A DNA stretch of 12,570 bases from Clostridiales bacterium (lineage in GTDB: Bacteria; Bacillota; Clostridia; Christensenellales; Christensenellaceae). Of this stretch, positions 1-7,367 are shown in pieces. Below the pieces are notes generated by a model that was given only the letters and a program-made list of their open reading frames with translations, did not search any database and was not told where the DNA came from. The position numbers and the translations under genes were made by a program. The stretch's first letter is position 1; every line of letters starts with the position of its first letter. The stretch spans positions 1-12,570 of the forward strand of contig QAKS01000078.1 in assembly GCA_003343685.1 (NCBI GenBank), written 5' to 3'.

Positions 1-1236
1 TACTATCCCGAAGCGCTGCCTTACCTGGCGAAGTCGGTTACGCCCATGCAGGCTCACTGTATGGATATTAAAAAGAGATATGAAGGGGCTAAAACCATTT
101 TTATCGGTCCATGTGTTTCAAAAAAGGCGGAGGCCGACCTGTACCCGGGAAATGTAGATGTTGTTCTGACCTTTGAGGAGTTGACACAGTGGCTGAAGGA
201 GGAAGGCGTCAAGATTAAATGCGGTACGGATCATAACAATCAGAGCCGCGCAAGGCTGTACCCCACGATGGGTGGAATTGTCCGCACAATGAAAAAGGAC
301 AGGGATAAATATTCGTATTTCGCCGTGGACGGGCTGGAAAAGTGCAAGGAAGTGATTAAAGACGTTATAGCAGGCAAGATGACAGGCTGCTTTATAGAGA
401 TGTCGGCATGCACGGGAAGCTGCATTGCGGGACCTGCGATGGATAAAGAGGACGTCGCTCCTGTGACCGATTATCTTGTGATTGACCGGTATGCAGGCCG
501 CGAAGATTTTCCGGTATCACCCATGTCAGACGAGGAGATGAAGCGTGAGCACCAGTTCCTGAGCCCCATGCGCAGGATGCCGAGCGAAGAAGAAATCAAG
601 GATATCCTGAAGAGGATGGGCAAGACAAAGCCTGAGGATGAGCTGAACTGCGGAACATGCGGCTATGACACCTGCCGGGAGAAGGCGATCGCCGTCTATC
701 AGGGCAAGGCGGAAATTACAATGTGTCTGCCGTTCCTGAAGAATAAAGCGGAGTCCTTTTCCGACAATATTATCAAGAATACGCCGAACGGCATTATCGT
801 TCTCAATGGAAATTTTGAAGTGCAGCAGATCAATAAATCCGCAATGAATATGATGAATATTCGGTCTGCATCCGATGTGCTTGGGGACCAAATTGTCAGA
901 ATTCTTGATCCGGAAGACTTCATGCAGGTCAAAAACAAGAGCGCGAATATATACGATAAGAGAGTCTATTTAGCGGAATACGACAAATATGTAGAGGAGA
1001 CGATTCTTCTCGACAAGAGTTATAATATTCTGATTTGTATTATGAGGGATATTACGGACGAAGAACGTGTCAGAGAAACGAAAGAGAAGATCAGCAAGCA
1101 GACGATTGAAATTACCGACAAGGTGGTCGACAACCAGATGCGTGTCGTTCAGGAGATTGCGTCTCTTCTGGGCGAGACGGCGGCAGAGACAAAGATTGCG
1201 CTCACAAAGCTGAAGGAGTCGCTGACAGATGAATAA
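1..1236 (+). CDS. [FeFe]-hydrogenase-like sensor protein with [4Fe-4S] and PAS domains (HydS-type, 5' partial)
   Basis: The reading frame is open from base 1, so the N-terminus, including the first H-cluster motif (TSCCP type), lies outside the window; 411 residues are visible. Seen: an L2-like motif GPCVSKKAEA (Cys codon 112-114), an L3-like motif EMSACTGSC (Cys codons 409-411 and 421-423), then a four-cysteine cluster C-x2-C-x4-C-x16-C (649-726) of the PF04060 [4Fe-4S] type. A PAS-like domain follows (about 750-1065), then a helical tail (about 1070-1230) that looks like a signalling helix. Known: hydrogenase homologues fused to PAS domains form group C (HydS), proposed H2 or redox sensors rather than bulk H2 producers. 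The downstream phosphatase start overlaps this stop by 8 bases, which supports a sensor-effector pair. Inference: the PAS and helix pass H-cluster state to the phosphatase. Family assignment is firm; the sensory role is inferred. Confidence 0.9.
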   Translation, partial: YYPEALPYLAKSVTPMQAHCMDIKKRYEGAKTIFIGPCVSKKAEADLYPGNVDVVLTFEELTQWLKEEGVKIKCGTDHNNQSRARLYPTMGGIVRTMKKDRDKYSYFAVDGLEKCKEVIKDVIAGKMTGCFIEMSACTGSCIAGPAMDKEDVAPVTDYLVIDRYAGREDFPVSPMSDEEMKREHQFLSPMRRMPSEEEIKDILKRMGKTKPEDELNCGTCGYDTCREKAIAVYQGKAEITMCLPFLKNKAESFSDNIIKNTPNGIIVLNGNFEVQQINKSAMNMMNIRSASDVLGDQIVRILDPEDFMQVKNKSANIYDKRVYLAEYDKYVEETILLDKSYNILICIMRDITDEERVRETKEKISKQTIEITDKVVDNQMRVVQEIASLLGETAAETKIALTKLKESLTDE

Positions 1237-2401
1237 TCTTTGCACGGATATCGGTTACAGAAGTATCAACAAATATGGGGAAGAGCTTTGCGGCGACCAT
1301 GTGGACTGTATCGACCAGGGCAATAATTCGGATATTGTCGTTTTGGCGGATGGAATGGGCAGCGGCGTAAAGGCGTGTATTTTGTCCACGCTGACGTCCA
1401 AAATCATTTCAACGATGATGGCAAGTGAGATGTCCCTGGCGGACTGTGTCAGCACGATTGCGGCAACGCTGCCGGTGTGTTCGCAAAGAGGGGTGGCGTA
1501 TTCCACATTTACCATTATGCACATTCTGGATGGCAGCGAAGCGGAGCTGATTCAGTTTGACAACCCCCACGTGATCATGCTGCGCGAGGGAAAAAATGTA
1601 GAGTACGATGAGGCGTCTGAGGTGATCGGCGGCAAAACAATATACAAATCGCGCATCCGGCTGCAGGAGGGCGATATGCTGGTGGCGATGAGCGACGGTG
1701 CGATTCACGCGGGTGTGGAAATGACGCTGAATTTTGGCTGGCTGCGGGAGAACATCATAGATTTTCTGGAGACGATGTATGACGCGGAGTTTACGGCCAA
1801 GACGCTGTCTACTATTCTGCTGGACGAGTGCAACAAGCTCTATGGAAATAAACCGGGGGATGATACGACGATCTGTACGGTAAAGATTCGCAGCCGGTCG
1901 GTTGTGAACTTGATGATCGGCCCGCCGAGAAGCCCGGACGACGTAAATCAGATGATGTCTCTGTTTTTCGGCAGGCAGGGTAAGCACATTGTGTGCGGCG
2001 GAACAACCTCAACGCTTGCGGCGGAGTATCTGGATAAGCCCATTGAAACAAAGCTTGAGTATTTTGATCCGGAGATTCCCCCCATTGCGGAGATAGACGG
2101 CGTGGATCTCGTGACGGAAGGAGTTATTACCATTAACAAAGTACTGACCTACGCACAGAACTATTTGGAGGATAACGAGTTTTATACGCACTGGAGTTAT
2201 AAAAAAGATGGAGCGTCGCGTATTTGCAGAATGCTCTTTGAGGACGCGACAGACATTAACTTTTTTGTGGGACGGGCCGTCAATCCGGCTCATCAAAATC
2301 CCAATCTGCCGATTAACTTCAGCATTAAAATGCGCCTTGTCGAGGAATTGATCGGGTGTCTGGAGAAAATGGGCAAAAAGGTCAAGGTAAATTATTTTTA
2401 A
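1229..2401 (+). CDS. SpoIIE-family (PP2C-type) serine/threonine phosphatase with extra C-terminal domain
   Basis: The 390-residue protein is cytoplasmic, with no signal peptide or membrane segment. Residues about 5-222 form a PP2C/SpoIIE phosphatase domain with its metal-binding aspartates: ADGMGSG (D41), MSDGA (D156) and GDDTT (D211, D212). Such enzymes remove phosphate from serine or threonine of partner proteins using Mn2+ or Mg2+. Residues about 225-390 form a second domain that I cannot assign; it contains VCGGTTSTLA with C256 and many acidic residues. The ATG lies inside the last codons of the hydrogenase-like sensor gene (8-base overlap), and the [2Fe-2S] ferredoxin gene follows after 11 bases. 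That arrangement suggests phosphatase activity is set by the redox sensor. I see no anti-sigma kinase or STAS antagonist gene in the window, so the substrate is unknown. Confidence 0.88.
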   Translation: MNNLCTDIGYRSINKYGEELCGDHVDCIDQGNNSDIVVLADGMGSGVKACILSTLTSKIISTMMASEMSLADCVSTIAATLPVCSQRGVAYSTFTIMHILDGSEAELIQFDNPHVIMLREGKNVEYDEASEVIGGKTIYKSRIRLQEGDMLVAMSDGAIHAGVEMTLNFGWLRENIIDFLETMYDAEFTAKTLSTILLDECNKLYGNKPGDDTTICTVKIRSRSVVNLMIGPPRSPDDVNQMMSLFFGRQGKHIVCGGTTSTLAAEYLDKPIETKLEYFDPEIPPIAEIDGVDLVTEGVITINKVLTYAQNYLEDNEFYTHWSYKKDGASRICRMLFEDATDINFFVGRAVNPAHQNPNLPINFSIKMRLVEELIGCLEKMGKKVKVNYF

Positions 2402-2412
2402 GGAGTAAAGCA

Positions 2413-2655
2413 ATGTTGAAATTAAGCGTTTGTATAGGAAGCTCATGTCATCTGAAGGGTTCCTATGAGATTGTTCAGAAGTTTCAAAAGCTGATTGCGG
2501 ACAATTCGCTGGAGGATAGGATTGAGCTGAAAGCGACGTTCTGCATGAAACAGTGCCAGAACGGCGTTTCGGTGGGGGTTGAGGATGAAATATGCAGCGT
2601 TTCGCCTGAAACGGCGGAATCCTTTTTTACAGAGAAGGTAATGCCGAAGCTGTAA
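2413..2655 (+). CDS. Thioredoxin-like [2Fe-2S] ferredoxin
   Basis: An 80-residue protein with cysteines in the pattern C-x4-C (C7, C12) and C-x3-C (C44, C48). This is the pattern of thioredoxin-like [2Fe-2S] ferredoxins related to NuoE/HydC C-terminal domains. The length matches a stand-alone domain. The ATG at 2413 is chosen over an in-frame upstream ATG at 2356 because AGGAG at 2401-2405 sits 7 bases before it and because the family motif starts within its first residues; the upstream start would lie inside the phosphatase gene. It follows the phosphatase by 11 bases, so it is probably in the same transcript. Likely role: a one-electron carrier for, or electron-state input to, the hydrogenase-like sensor. 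The partner is inferred from position only. Confidence 0.88.
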   Translation: MLKLSVCIGSSCHLKGSYEIVQKFQKLIADNSLEDRIELKATFCMKQCQNGVSVGVEDEICSVSPETAESFFTEKVMPKL

Positions 2656-2733
2656 AGCAGGCTGTCTTAATTCCCGGGGGGATTGGGCATGTTTTTGTAT
2701 GCAATAAATTGTAAACTATAAGTGCATTTTCAC

Positions 2734-2758
2734 AAATAAAAGGAAAAAACTTTTATTT
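2734..2758. repeat. AT-rich perfect inverted repeat between the sensor cassette and yicC
   Basis: AAATAAAAG (2734-2742) and CTTTTATTT (2750-2758) are exact reverse complements separated by 7 bases, and the right arm runs into more T residues. It could be a weak terminator for the upstream cassette, although only one G-C pair is present, or a protein-binding site overlapping the -35 region of the yicC promoter. In DNA this rich in A and T, chance is also possible. Confidence 0.45.
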
Positions 2759-2770
2759 TTATATTTGCTG

Positions 2771-2779
2771 TGATATACT
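2771..2779 (+). promoter_or_regulatory. Extended -10 promoter for the yicC-recX operon
   Basis: TGATATACT is an extended -10 element (TG-N-TATACT, five of six matches to TATAAT). No good -35 hexamer lies 16-18 bases upstream; the candidates around 2750-2757 are T-rich and poor, which is tolerated when an extended -10 is present. Transcription would begin near 2786, about 26 bases before the yicC start. Confidence 0.55.
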
Positions 2780-2797
2780 ATAGTGTAACTTAATTTT

Positions 2798-2804
2798 AAG
2801 GGAG
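2798..2804 (+). promoter_or_regulatory. Ribosome binding site that selects a TTG start for yicC
   Basis: AAGGGAG ends 7 bases before the TTG at 2812. The next in-frame ATG (2821) would be 16 bases away, too far, and would remove the residues before the family-typical SMTGFGR start. The TTG is therefore preferred. Confidence 0.75.
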
Positions 2805-2811
2805 CAGACGT

Positions 2812-3687
2812 TTGAACAGTATGACCGGTTTCGGCAGGGCCGAAATAGAAGAAAATGGCATTAAAATGGCCGTGGAACTCAAAAGTGTGAATCATAGATT
2901 TCTCGACATGAATATACGCATGCCGAGATTTATGCTGTTTTTAGAAGACTATATGCGCAGACTCATTAAGGAATGTGTAGCGCGCGGACGTGTTGACGTC
3001 TTTTTAAACTATACGGCAACAGAAGAGTCGGGGAAAACCGTCAAGGTGGATACAGGTCTCTTAAAGGGATATATGGCTGCTGCGCGTGAAATAGAGAATG
3101 CAACGGGCATACAAAACGACCTGTCGATGGCAGAGGTCATGCGTCTTTCCGACGTTCTTATTTTCGAGGATCAGGAAAAAGATGAGGACGTCTTGAAGAG
3201 CCTGATGGAGAGAACGGCGCGGGAAGCGCTGCGCGGACTGACAGAGGCGAGAAAAAGAGAAGGGGAGCGCATTTGTGCAGACCTGATAGACAGGATCGGC
3301 GCACTGCGCCGGATTGCTTCCGCGATAGAAGAACGTGAGCCGTCCGTGGTAGAGGAATATCGGAAGAAGCTGCATGACAGATTGGCTGAAGAGTTGGATG
3401 AGACAGAAATAGATATCAACCGTTTTAACAGTGAAATCCTCTATTTTGCAGATAAAATGAGCATAACAGAGGAGCTTGTCAGACTGAAAAGCCATTGCAG
3501 CGCATTGGAAGAGCTGCTCGCAGGAAGCAGTGCAAACGGCCGCAGTCTGGATTTTATTGTTCAGGAGCTGAACAGAGAGTTTAATACGATTGGTTCAAAA
3601 TCTGCCGATGTGGAGATTACAAAGCTTGTGATCGACGGAAAGAGCGAAGTGGAGAAAATTCGCGAACAGGTACAGAACATAGAATAA
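2812..3687 (+). CDS. yicC: YicC/YloC family endoribonuclease
   Basis: The 291-residue product starts [11 protein letters not shown] and ends with REQVQNIE, both hallmarks of the YicC/YloC family, and its length is normal. The N-terminal YicC domain covers about residues 1-155. A charged helical region follows, then the C-terminal DUF1732-type domain (about 205-291) with [19 protein letters not shown]. Family members are single-strand-directed endoribonucleases; E. coli YicC has been linked to turnover of a small regulatory RNA. It starts with TTG, which may limit expression. It heads a tight operon (remA 17 bases later), the usual neighbourhood in Firmicutes, where the B. subtilis equivalent is yloC. 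Cytoplasmic; target RNAs are unknown. Confidence 0.95.
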   Translation: MNSMTGFGRAEIEENGIKMAVELKSVNHRFLDMNIRMPRFMLFLEDYMRRLIKECVARGRVDVFLNYTATEESGKTVKVDTGLLKGYMAAAREIENATGIQNDLSMAEVMRLSDVLIFEDQEKDEDVLKSLMERTAREALRGLTEARKREGERICADLIDRIGALRRIASAIEEREPSVVEEYRKKLHDRLAEELDETEIDINRFNSEILYFADKMSITEELVRLKSHCSALEELLAGSSANGRSLDFIVQELNREFNTIGSKSADVEITKLVIDGKSEVEKIREQVQNIE

Positions 3688-3704
3688 CAGGAGGATGGCG
3701 CTGT

Positions 3705-3962
3705 ATGAAGCTGGTTAATATCGGGTTTGGCAATATCGTATCGGGCGACAGGCTGATAGCAATCGTCGGGCCGGAGTCAGCGCCGATTAAGAGGACAGTA
3801 CAGGAGGCACGGGCAAACGGAGTTCTGATTGACGCTACGTGCGGGAGACGTACGAGGGCCGTATTGATTACGGACAGCGACTACGTGATTTTGTCCGCTG
3901 TACAGCCGGAAACGGTAGCGGGCCGTCTTGTTTCGTCGGACGGCGAAAAGGTGACAGATTAA
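3705..3962 (+). CDS. remA: Extracellular matrix regulator RemA (DUF370)
   Basis: The 85-residue protein matches the RemA/YlzA family along its whole length: [19 protein letters not shown] at the N-terminus, then [10 protein letters not shown] and [13 protein letters not shown], with Arg residues in the segments that contact DNA in this family. In Bacillus, RemA is an oligomeric DNA-binding protein that activates biofilm-matrix and osmoprotection genes. In Clostridia the gene is kept next to gmk, but its regulon is poorly known. AGGAGG at 3689-3694 lies 10 bases before the ATG, and yicC ends 17 bases upstream. It has no signal peptide and acts in the cytoplasm on DNA. The C-terminus (about residues 73-85) is short and charged, as is common. 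Confidence 0.93.
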   Translation: MKLVNIGFGNIVSGDRLIAIVGPESAPIKRTVQEARANGVLIDATCGRRTRAVLITDSDYVILSAVQPETVAGRLVSSDGEKVTD

Positions 3963-3981
3963 GTTTGCGAAAGGATAGATT

Positions 3982-4566
3982 ATGGAAAAAGGACTGTTGA
4001 TTGTTTTGTCCGGACCGTCGGGAGCGGGAAAGGGTACGATTTTAAAAGAGGTTTTAAAGAGGGACGACAATGTCTGTATCAGCGTATCCTGTACGACGAG
4101 GCCGCCGAGGCCGGGCGAGACAGACGGTGTACACTATTATTTTAAAACGATGCAGGAGTTTAAAGCAATGCTTCGGAATGGAGAGTTTCTGGAGTTTGCC
4201 CCTGTATTTGAAAATTATTACGGTACGCCGCTTTTTGCCGTCGAGGAGAGGAGAAACGCAGGGAAGGACGTCATATTGGAAATTGACGTGCAGGGCGCTC
4301 TTGAGGTGAGGCGCAAGGTCGAAGACGCAATTCTGATTTTTGTTGCTCCGCCGAGTATGGAGGAGTTGAAACGCAGGCTGGTGGGCCGTGATACGGAGAC
4401 AGCGGATCAGGTGGAAAAGCGTTTTTCGACGGCGTACTATGAAATGAAATTTAAAGACCAGTACGATTACACTGTTATAAACGACGAGATCGACAAGGCA
4501 GCAAACGAGGTTTTGGAGATCATCGCATTGGAGCATAAAAAGAGAAATATAGGAGGTACAAACTAA
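3982..4566 (+). CDS. gmk: Guanylate kinase
   Basis: The 194-residue enzyme transfers phosphate from ATP to GMP to make GDP, an essential step in GTP and dGTP supply. Seen: the P-loop GPSGAGKGT (residues 11-19), the GMP-binding stretch SCTTRPPRPGE (36-46) with R40, the motif DGVHYYF (48-54), EIDVQGALEVR (about 101-111), and the lid region with RLVGRDTET. Length is normal for the family (about 190-210). AAGGA lies just upstream of the ATG. The stop codon is immediately followed by the rpoZ start, a coupling seen widely in bacteria. The product also lies close to (p)ppGpp metabolism, since gmk is a stringent-response target in Firmicutes. Confidence 0.97.
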   Translation: MEKGLLIVLSGPSGAGKGTILKEVLKRDDNVCISVSCTTRPPRPGETDGVHYYFKTMQEFKAMLRNGEFLEFAPVFENYYGTPLFAVEERRNAGKDVILEIDVQGALEVRRKVEDAILIFVAPPSMEELKRRLVGRDTETADQVEKRFSTAYYEMKFKDQYDYTVINDEIDKAANEVLEIIALEHKKRNIGGTN

Positions 4567-4761
4567 ATGTTTCAGCCGGAGCTTGATAAAATACTGGAAA
4601 AAGTAGATTGCAGATATACGCTGGTGGTAGAGGTGGCAAAGCGGGCGCGCCAGATCATAGACGGTGCGCAGCAGCTTGTGGATGATCCAGATCCGAATCC
4701 CGTAAGCCAAGCGATAGACGATGTGTATACGGATAAGGTGACATACGTCAGACAGAAATGA
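4567..4761 (+). CDS. rpoZ: DNA-directed RNA polymerase omega subunit
   Basis: A 64-residue omega subunit that helps assemble and stabilise RNA polymerase by clamping the beta' subunit. It is recognised by the N-terminal segment CRYTLVVEVAKRARQI, equivalent to the conserved (R/S)(Y/F)-x-LV-x-x-(A/V)AKRAR-(Q/E)I omega motif, and by its position between gmk and coaBC, the standard order in Firmicutes. Length is normal for clostridial omega. The start ATG abuts the gmk stop, and AGGAGG at 4551-4556 lies inside the end of gmk. Its stop overlaps the coaBC start as ATGA. Confidence 0.93.
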   Translation: MFQPELDKILEKVDCRYTLVVEVAKRARQIIDGAQQLVDDPDPNPVSQAIDDVYTDKVTYVRQK

Positions 4762-5966
4762 TAGAGAAAAAACGTATCATAATCGGTGTAAGCGGAGGAA
4801 TTGCCGCCTACAAATCATGCTATATGGCGAGCAGGCTGATTCATATGGGCGCGGAGGTGCGCGTCTGTATGACAGAGAGTGCTTGCCATTTTGTTACGCC
4901 TCTGACCTTTGAATCGCTGACCCACAATGCGGTGAATACAGACATGTTTTCCAGAGAGACGCCGATGAACGTAACCCATATTGCGCTGGCAGAATGGGCT
5001 GATGCAATCATTGTTGCGCCGGCTACGGCAAACCTCATCGGCAAAGCCGCAAACGGCATCTGCGACGATCTGCTGTCGACCGTTTTGATGGCGGCAAAGG
5101 CGCCGGTGTTTTACGCCCCGGCTATGAATACCAATATGTACGAAAATCCCGCGCTTCAAAAAAATCTGGAGGTTTTGAGAAGCCGGGGGGCGCACATCAT
5201 TGAACCGGCAGAGGGTGCGCTGGCCTGTGGAACGTCCGGAAAGGGACGTATGGCTGAACCGGAGGAGATTATTGGTGCGGTTGACGCATTTTTTGATGAA
5301 AAAAAGAGGGATATGGCCGGTGTCAAAGTGGTCGTATCGGCGGGGGCGACAATAGAGGATATTGACAAGGTCAGGTTTTTGTCGAACCGATCCAGCGGGA
5401 AGATGGGATGCGCCATAGCCAGAGAGGCGTGCCGCCGCGGCGCTGCTGTTACTCTGGTTGCGGGAGAAAACGTCCGATTTTCTGATGCGGATATTGACGT
5501 GGTTTTTGTGCGGAGCGCAGCGGACATGCATTGGGCTGTAACAGAGGCGGGGAAAGAAGCGGACGTCGTGGTGATGGCGGCGGCGGTAGCTGACTATACG
5601 CCGAAGAAACCCTTTGACGGAAAAATTAAAAAAAGTGCAGATGATATGACGATTGAGCTTTCGCGGACGAAAGACATTTTAAAAGAACTGGGCGAGCATA
5701 AGGGAGAGAGAATACTGGTCGGCTTTGCGGCGGAAGCGGACGATATGGAACGCTATGCGAAAGATAAGCTTAAGAGAAAGAATCTCGATATGATAGTGGC
5801 AAACGACATATCGCGCAAGGATATCGGCTTTGGAACGCAGGAAAACGAGGTGACGCTCTATTATAAAGACGGCTCATCCAGCTCGATTGATAAATGCGGT
5901 AAAGACATCGTCGCAAAAAGGATTCTGGACGATGTGATGCGCATGATGGAGGATAGGAATGATTAA
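4758..5966 (+). CDS. coaBC: Bifunctional phosphopantothenoylcysteine decarboxylase / phosphopantothenate-cysteine ligase
   Basis: The 402-residue enzyme catalyses two steps of coenzyme A synthesis: CTP-dependent joining of 4'-phosphopantothenate to cysteine (CoaB) and FMN-dependent decarboxylation of the product (CoaC). The CoaC part (about 1-185) shows GVSGGIAAYK, the catalytic His in NVTHIALAEWAD (H74), the PAMNTNM motif (N124) and the flap Cys in GALACGTSGKGRM (C157). The CoaB part (about 190-400) shows SAGATIEDIDKVRFLSNRSS and the lysine-rich FDGKIKK loop for nucleotide use. All key residues are present. The start overlaps the rpoZ stop (ATGA) with no clear ribosome binding site, so translational coupling is likely. 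The gene is cytoplasmic, full length and probably essential. Confidence 0.97.
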   Translation: MIEKKRIIIGVSGGIAAYKSCYMASRLIHMGAEVRVCMTESACHFVTPLTFESLTHNAVNTDMFSRETPMNVTHIALAEWADAIIVAPATANLIGKAANGICDDLLSTVLMAAKAPVFYAPAMNTNMYENPALQKNLEVLRSRGAHIIEPAEGALACGTSGKGRMAEPEEIIGAVDAFFDEKKRDMAGVKVVVSAGATIEDIDKVRFLSNRSSGKMGCAIAREACRRGAAVTLVAGENVRFSDADIDVVFVRSAADMHWAVTEAGKEADVVVMAAAVADYTPKKPFDGKIKKSADDMTIELSRTKDILKELGEHKGERILVGFAAEADDMERYAKDKLKRKNLDMIVANDISRKDIGFGTQENEVTLYYKDGSSSSIDKCGKDIVAKRILDDVMRMMEDRND

Positions 5967-6747
5967 AAATGTCATTACGGCCCTGCTGGTTATCATGATA
6001 CTGCTTACGCCGGGAGCGGTGCTGGCAGATACGGGAACGACAACAGACGACTTTGGTGATACGATTACTTTTCCGCTGGAAAAGGGTGCGTCGGGAGAAT
6101 ATCTGGTGCAGATACAGCAGCGCCTGCTTGATTTGGGATATATCAGCTTTAGGGCAACCGGAAAATACGGCGATATGACGGTGGAAGCCGTGAGAGAATA
6201 TCAGATGAGAAACGGGCTTTCCGCCGATGGAATTTTAGGCAAAACTACGTACGACAAGCTGTTTCGAAATAATAACAATAGGGCTTACGGAAACGACAGC
6301 ATTCCGAGGACCGTTGGCCCGGTTTTGACAAAAGTACCGGAGGAATACGGTCGTCTTATGGAATGGTCTGAGGTGGACGGTAAATTTCCTGTTGGGACGA
6401 CGTTGAAAGCCATAGATTTTAATACCGGCAAGGAATTTAATATGACAAGAACGGGCGGCACGAACCATGCGGATATCCAGCCTGCTACGCCGGAAGATCT
6501 GGCGGTCTTAAAGCAGTGCTTCGGAGGCTCCTATACTTGGGAGAAGAGACCTATGCTCATCGAGATAGGGAGCGCAAAAATTGCGGCATCTCTTTTCGGA
6601 ATGCCAAACGGCAGCGGTGATATAACGGGATGTGGCATGGACGGTTCGCTGTGCCTGTATTTTTTAAACAGCAAGTCGGATGTATTGGGGGGCATCACAG
6701 ACGGCGAACATGCCCAGATCATACAGAGCGCGGCGTCGACACAATGA
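5959..6747 (+). CDS. Secreted peptidoglycan-binding protein with conserved C-terminal domain
   Basis: The 262-residue protein has a signal peptide (residues 1-23, hydrophobic core then VLA before DTG). A peptidoglycan-binding type 1 domain follows (about 41-103), recognised by LEKGASGEYLVQIQQRLLDL, TGKYGDMTVEAVREYQ and GLSADGILGKTTYDKL. A linker leads to a domain of about 125 residues (133-258) with GGTNHADI, CFGGSYTWEKRP, IAASLFGMPNGSGDI, SLCLYF and a late EHAQII. I recall this pattern from other exported clostridial proteins, but I cannot assign a function. C232, H170 and H251 are candidate active-site residues. GGAGG at 5948-5952 is 6 bases before the ATG, and the start overlaps coaBC by 8 bases. 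Role inferred: cell-wall remodelling or sensing outside the membrane. Confidence 0.82.
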   Translation: MIKNVITALLVIMILLTPGAVLADTGTTTDDFGDTITFPLEKGASGEYLVQIQQRLLDLGYISFRATGKYGDMTVEAVREYQMRNGLSADGILGKTTYDKLFRNNNNRAYGNDSIPRTVGPVLTKVPEEYGRLMEWSEVDGKFPVGTTLKAIDFNTGKEFNMTRTGGTNHADIQPATPEDLAVLKQCFGGSYTWEKRPMLIEIGSAKIAASLFGMPNGSGDITGCGMDGSLCLYFLNSKSDVLGGITDGEHAQIIQSAASTQ

Positions 6748-7367
6748 CGGAAATTCAAGAAATATCACCGCAGAAGCGAAAAAAGGATCGCTATAATATT
6801 TATACTGACGACGGATTTCTCATGTCTCTTTCAGCGGAGACGATTGTGCGCGAAAAGCTGAAAGAGGGCAGCGTTCTTTCAGACGAGACGATCGCAAGGC
6901 TGAAGGAGGAGGATACATATGTCTATGCAAAAGAACTGGCGGCAAATTACCTGAGCTATTCTCCGCGGACAAAGAAAAGATTGACGGACTATTTGACGGA
7001 AAAAGGAATTGACCGACAGACTGCCGAAAGAGCTGCCGAGTTGATGGAGCGGTATGGGTATATTGACGACGGTGCATATGCAAGGGAAATGATCCGGTGC
7101 TACAGCAGTAAACTGGGAAAAAGGGCAATCAGGAACAAGCTGCTGCAAAACGGGGTGGAGAGCGCGTTGGCGGATGCCGCGCTGGAACAGCTTCCGGAGG
7201 AAGATGAACGGGAGAGCGCCCAAAGGCTGGTTGAAAAGCTGCGGGAAAAATACAAAGACCTTCCTCCGCAGAAGCAGAATCAACGTATTTATGGGGCGCT
7301 CATGCGAAAGGGTTTTTTGTACTCCACGTTTGGCGAGTTTCTCAATCAGGACGAGGATCGTTACTGA
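6744..7367 (+). CDS. recX: Regulatory protein RecX
   Basis: The 207-residue protein belongs to the RecX family, which binds RecA filaments and modulates recombination and the SOS response. Seen: an all-helical, charged sequence with the family motif RYGYIDDGAYAREMI (about 103-117), preceded by SYSPRTKKRLTDYLTEKGI (the first three-helix repeat) and followed by GKRAIRNKLLQNGV and RIYGALMRKGF (later repeats). The ATG at 6744 is chosen because it overlaps the previous stop as ATGA; an in-frame ATG at 6630 would add residues unlike RecX, encoded inside the upstream gene. No ribosome binding site is visible, so translation is likely coupled. recA is not in the window. The stop overlaps that of the convergent dehydrogenase gene by 7 bases. 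Confidence 0.9.
   Translation: MTEIQEISPQKRKKDRYNIYTDDGFLMSLSAETIVREKLKEGSVLSDETIARLKEEDTYVYAKELAANYLSYSPRTKKRLTDYLTEKGIDRQTAERAAELMERYGYIDDGAYAREMIRCYSSKLGKRAIRNKLLQNGVESALADAALEQLPEEDERESAQRLVEKLREKYKDLPPQKQNQRIYGALMRKGFLYSTFGEFLNQDEDRY

Noticed and set aside
2356..2412. A longer start for the [2Fe-2S] ferredoxin at 2356
   Set aside because: It lies inside the phosphatase gene and has no ribosome binding site; 2413 has AGGAG at the right distance.
4054..4710. A 218-codon minus-strand open frame across gmk and rpoZ
   Set aside because: Low-quality composition with no motif, opposite two well-defined genes.
6630..6743. A longer start for recX at 6630
   Set aside because: The extra residues are out-of-frame translation of the upstream secreted-protein gene and do not look like RecX.
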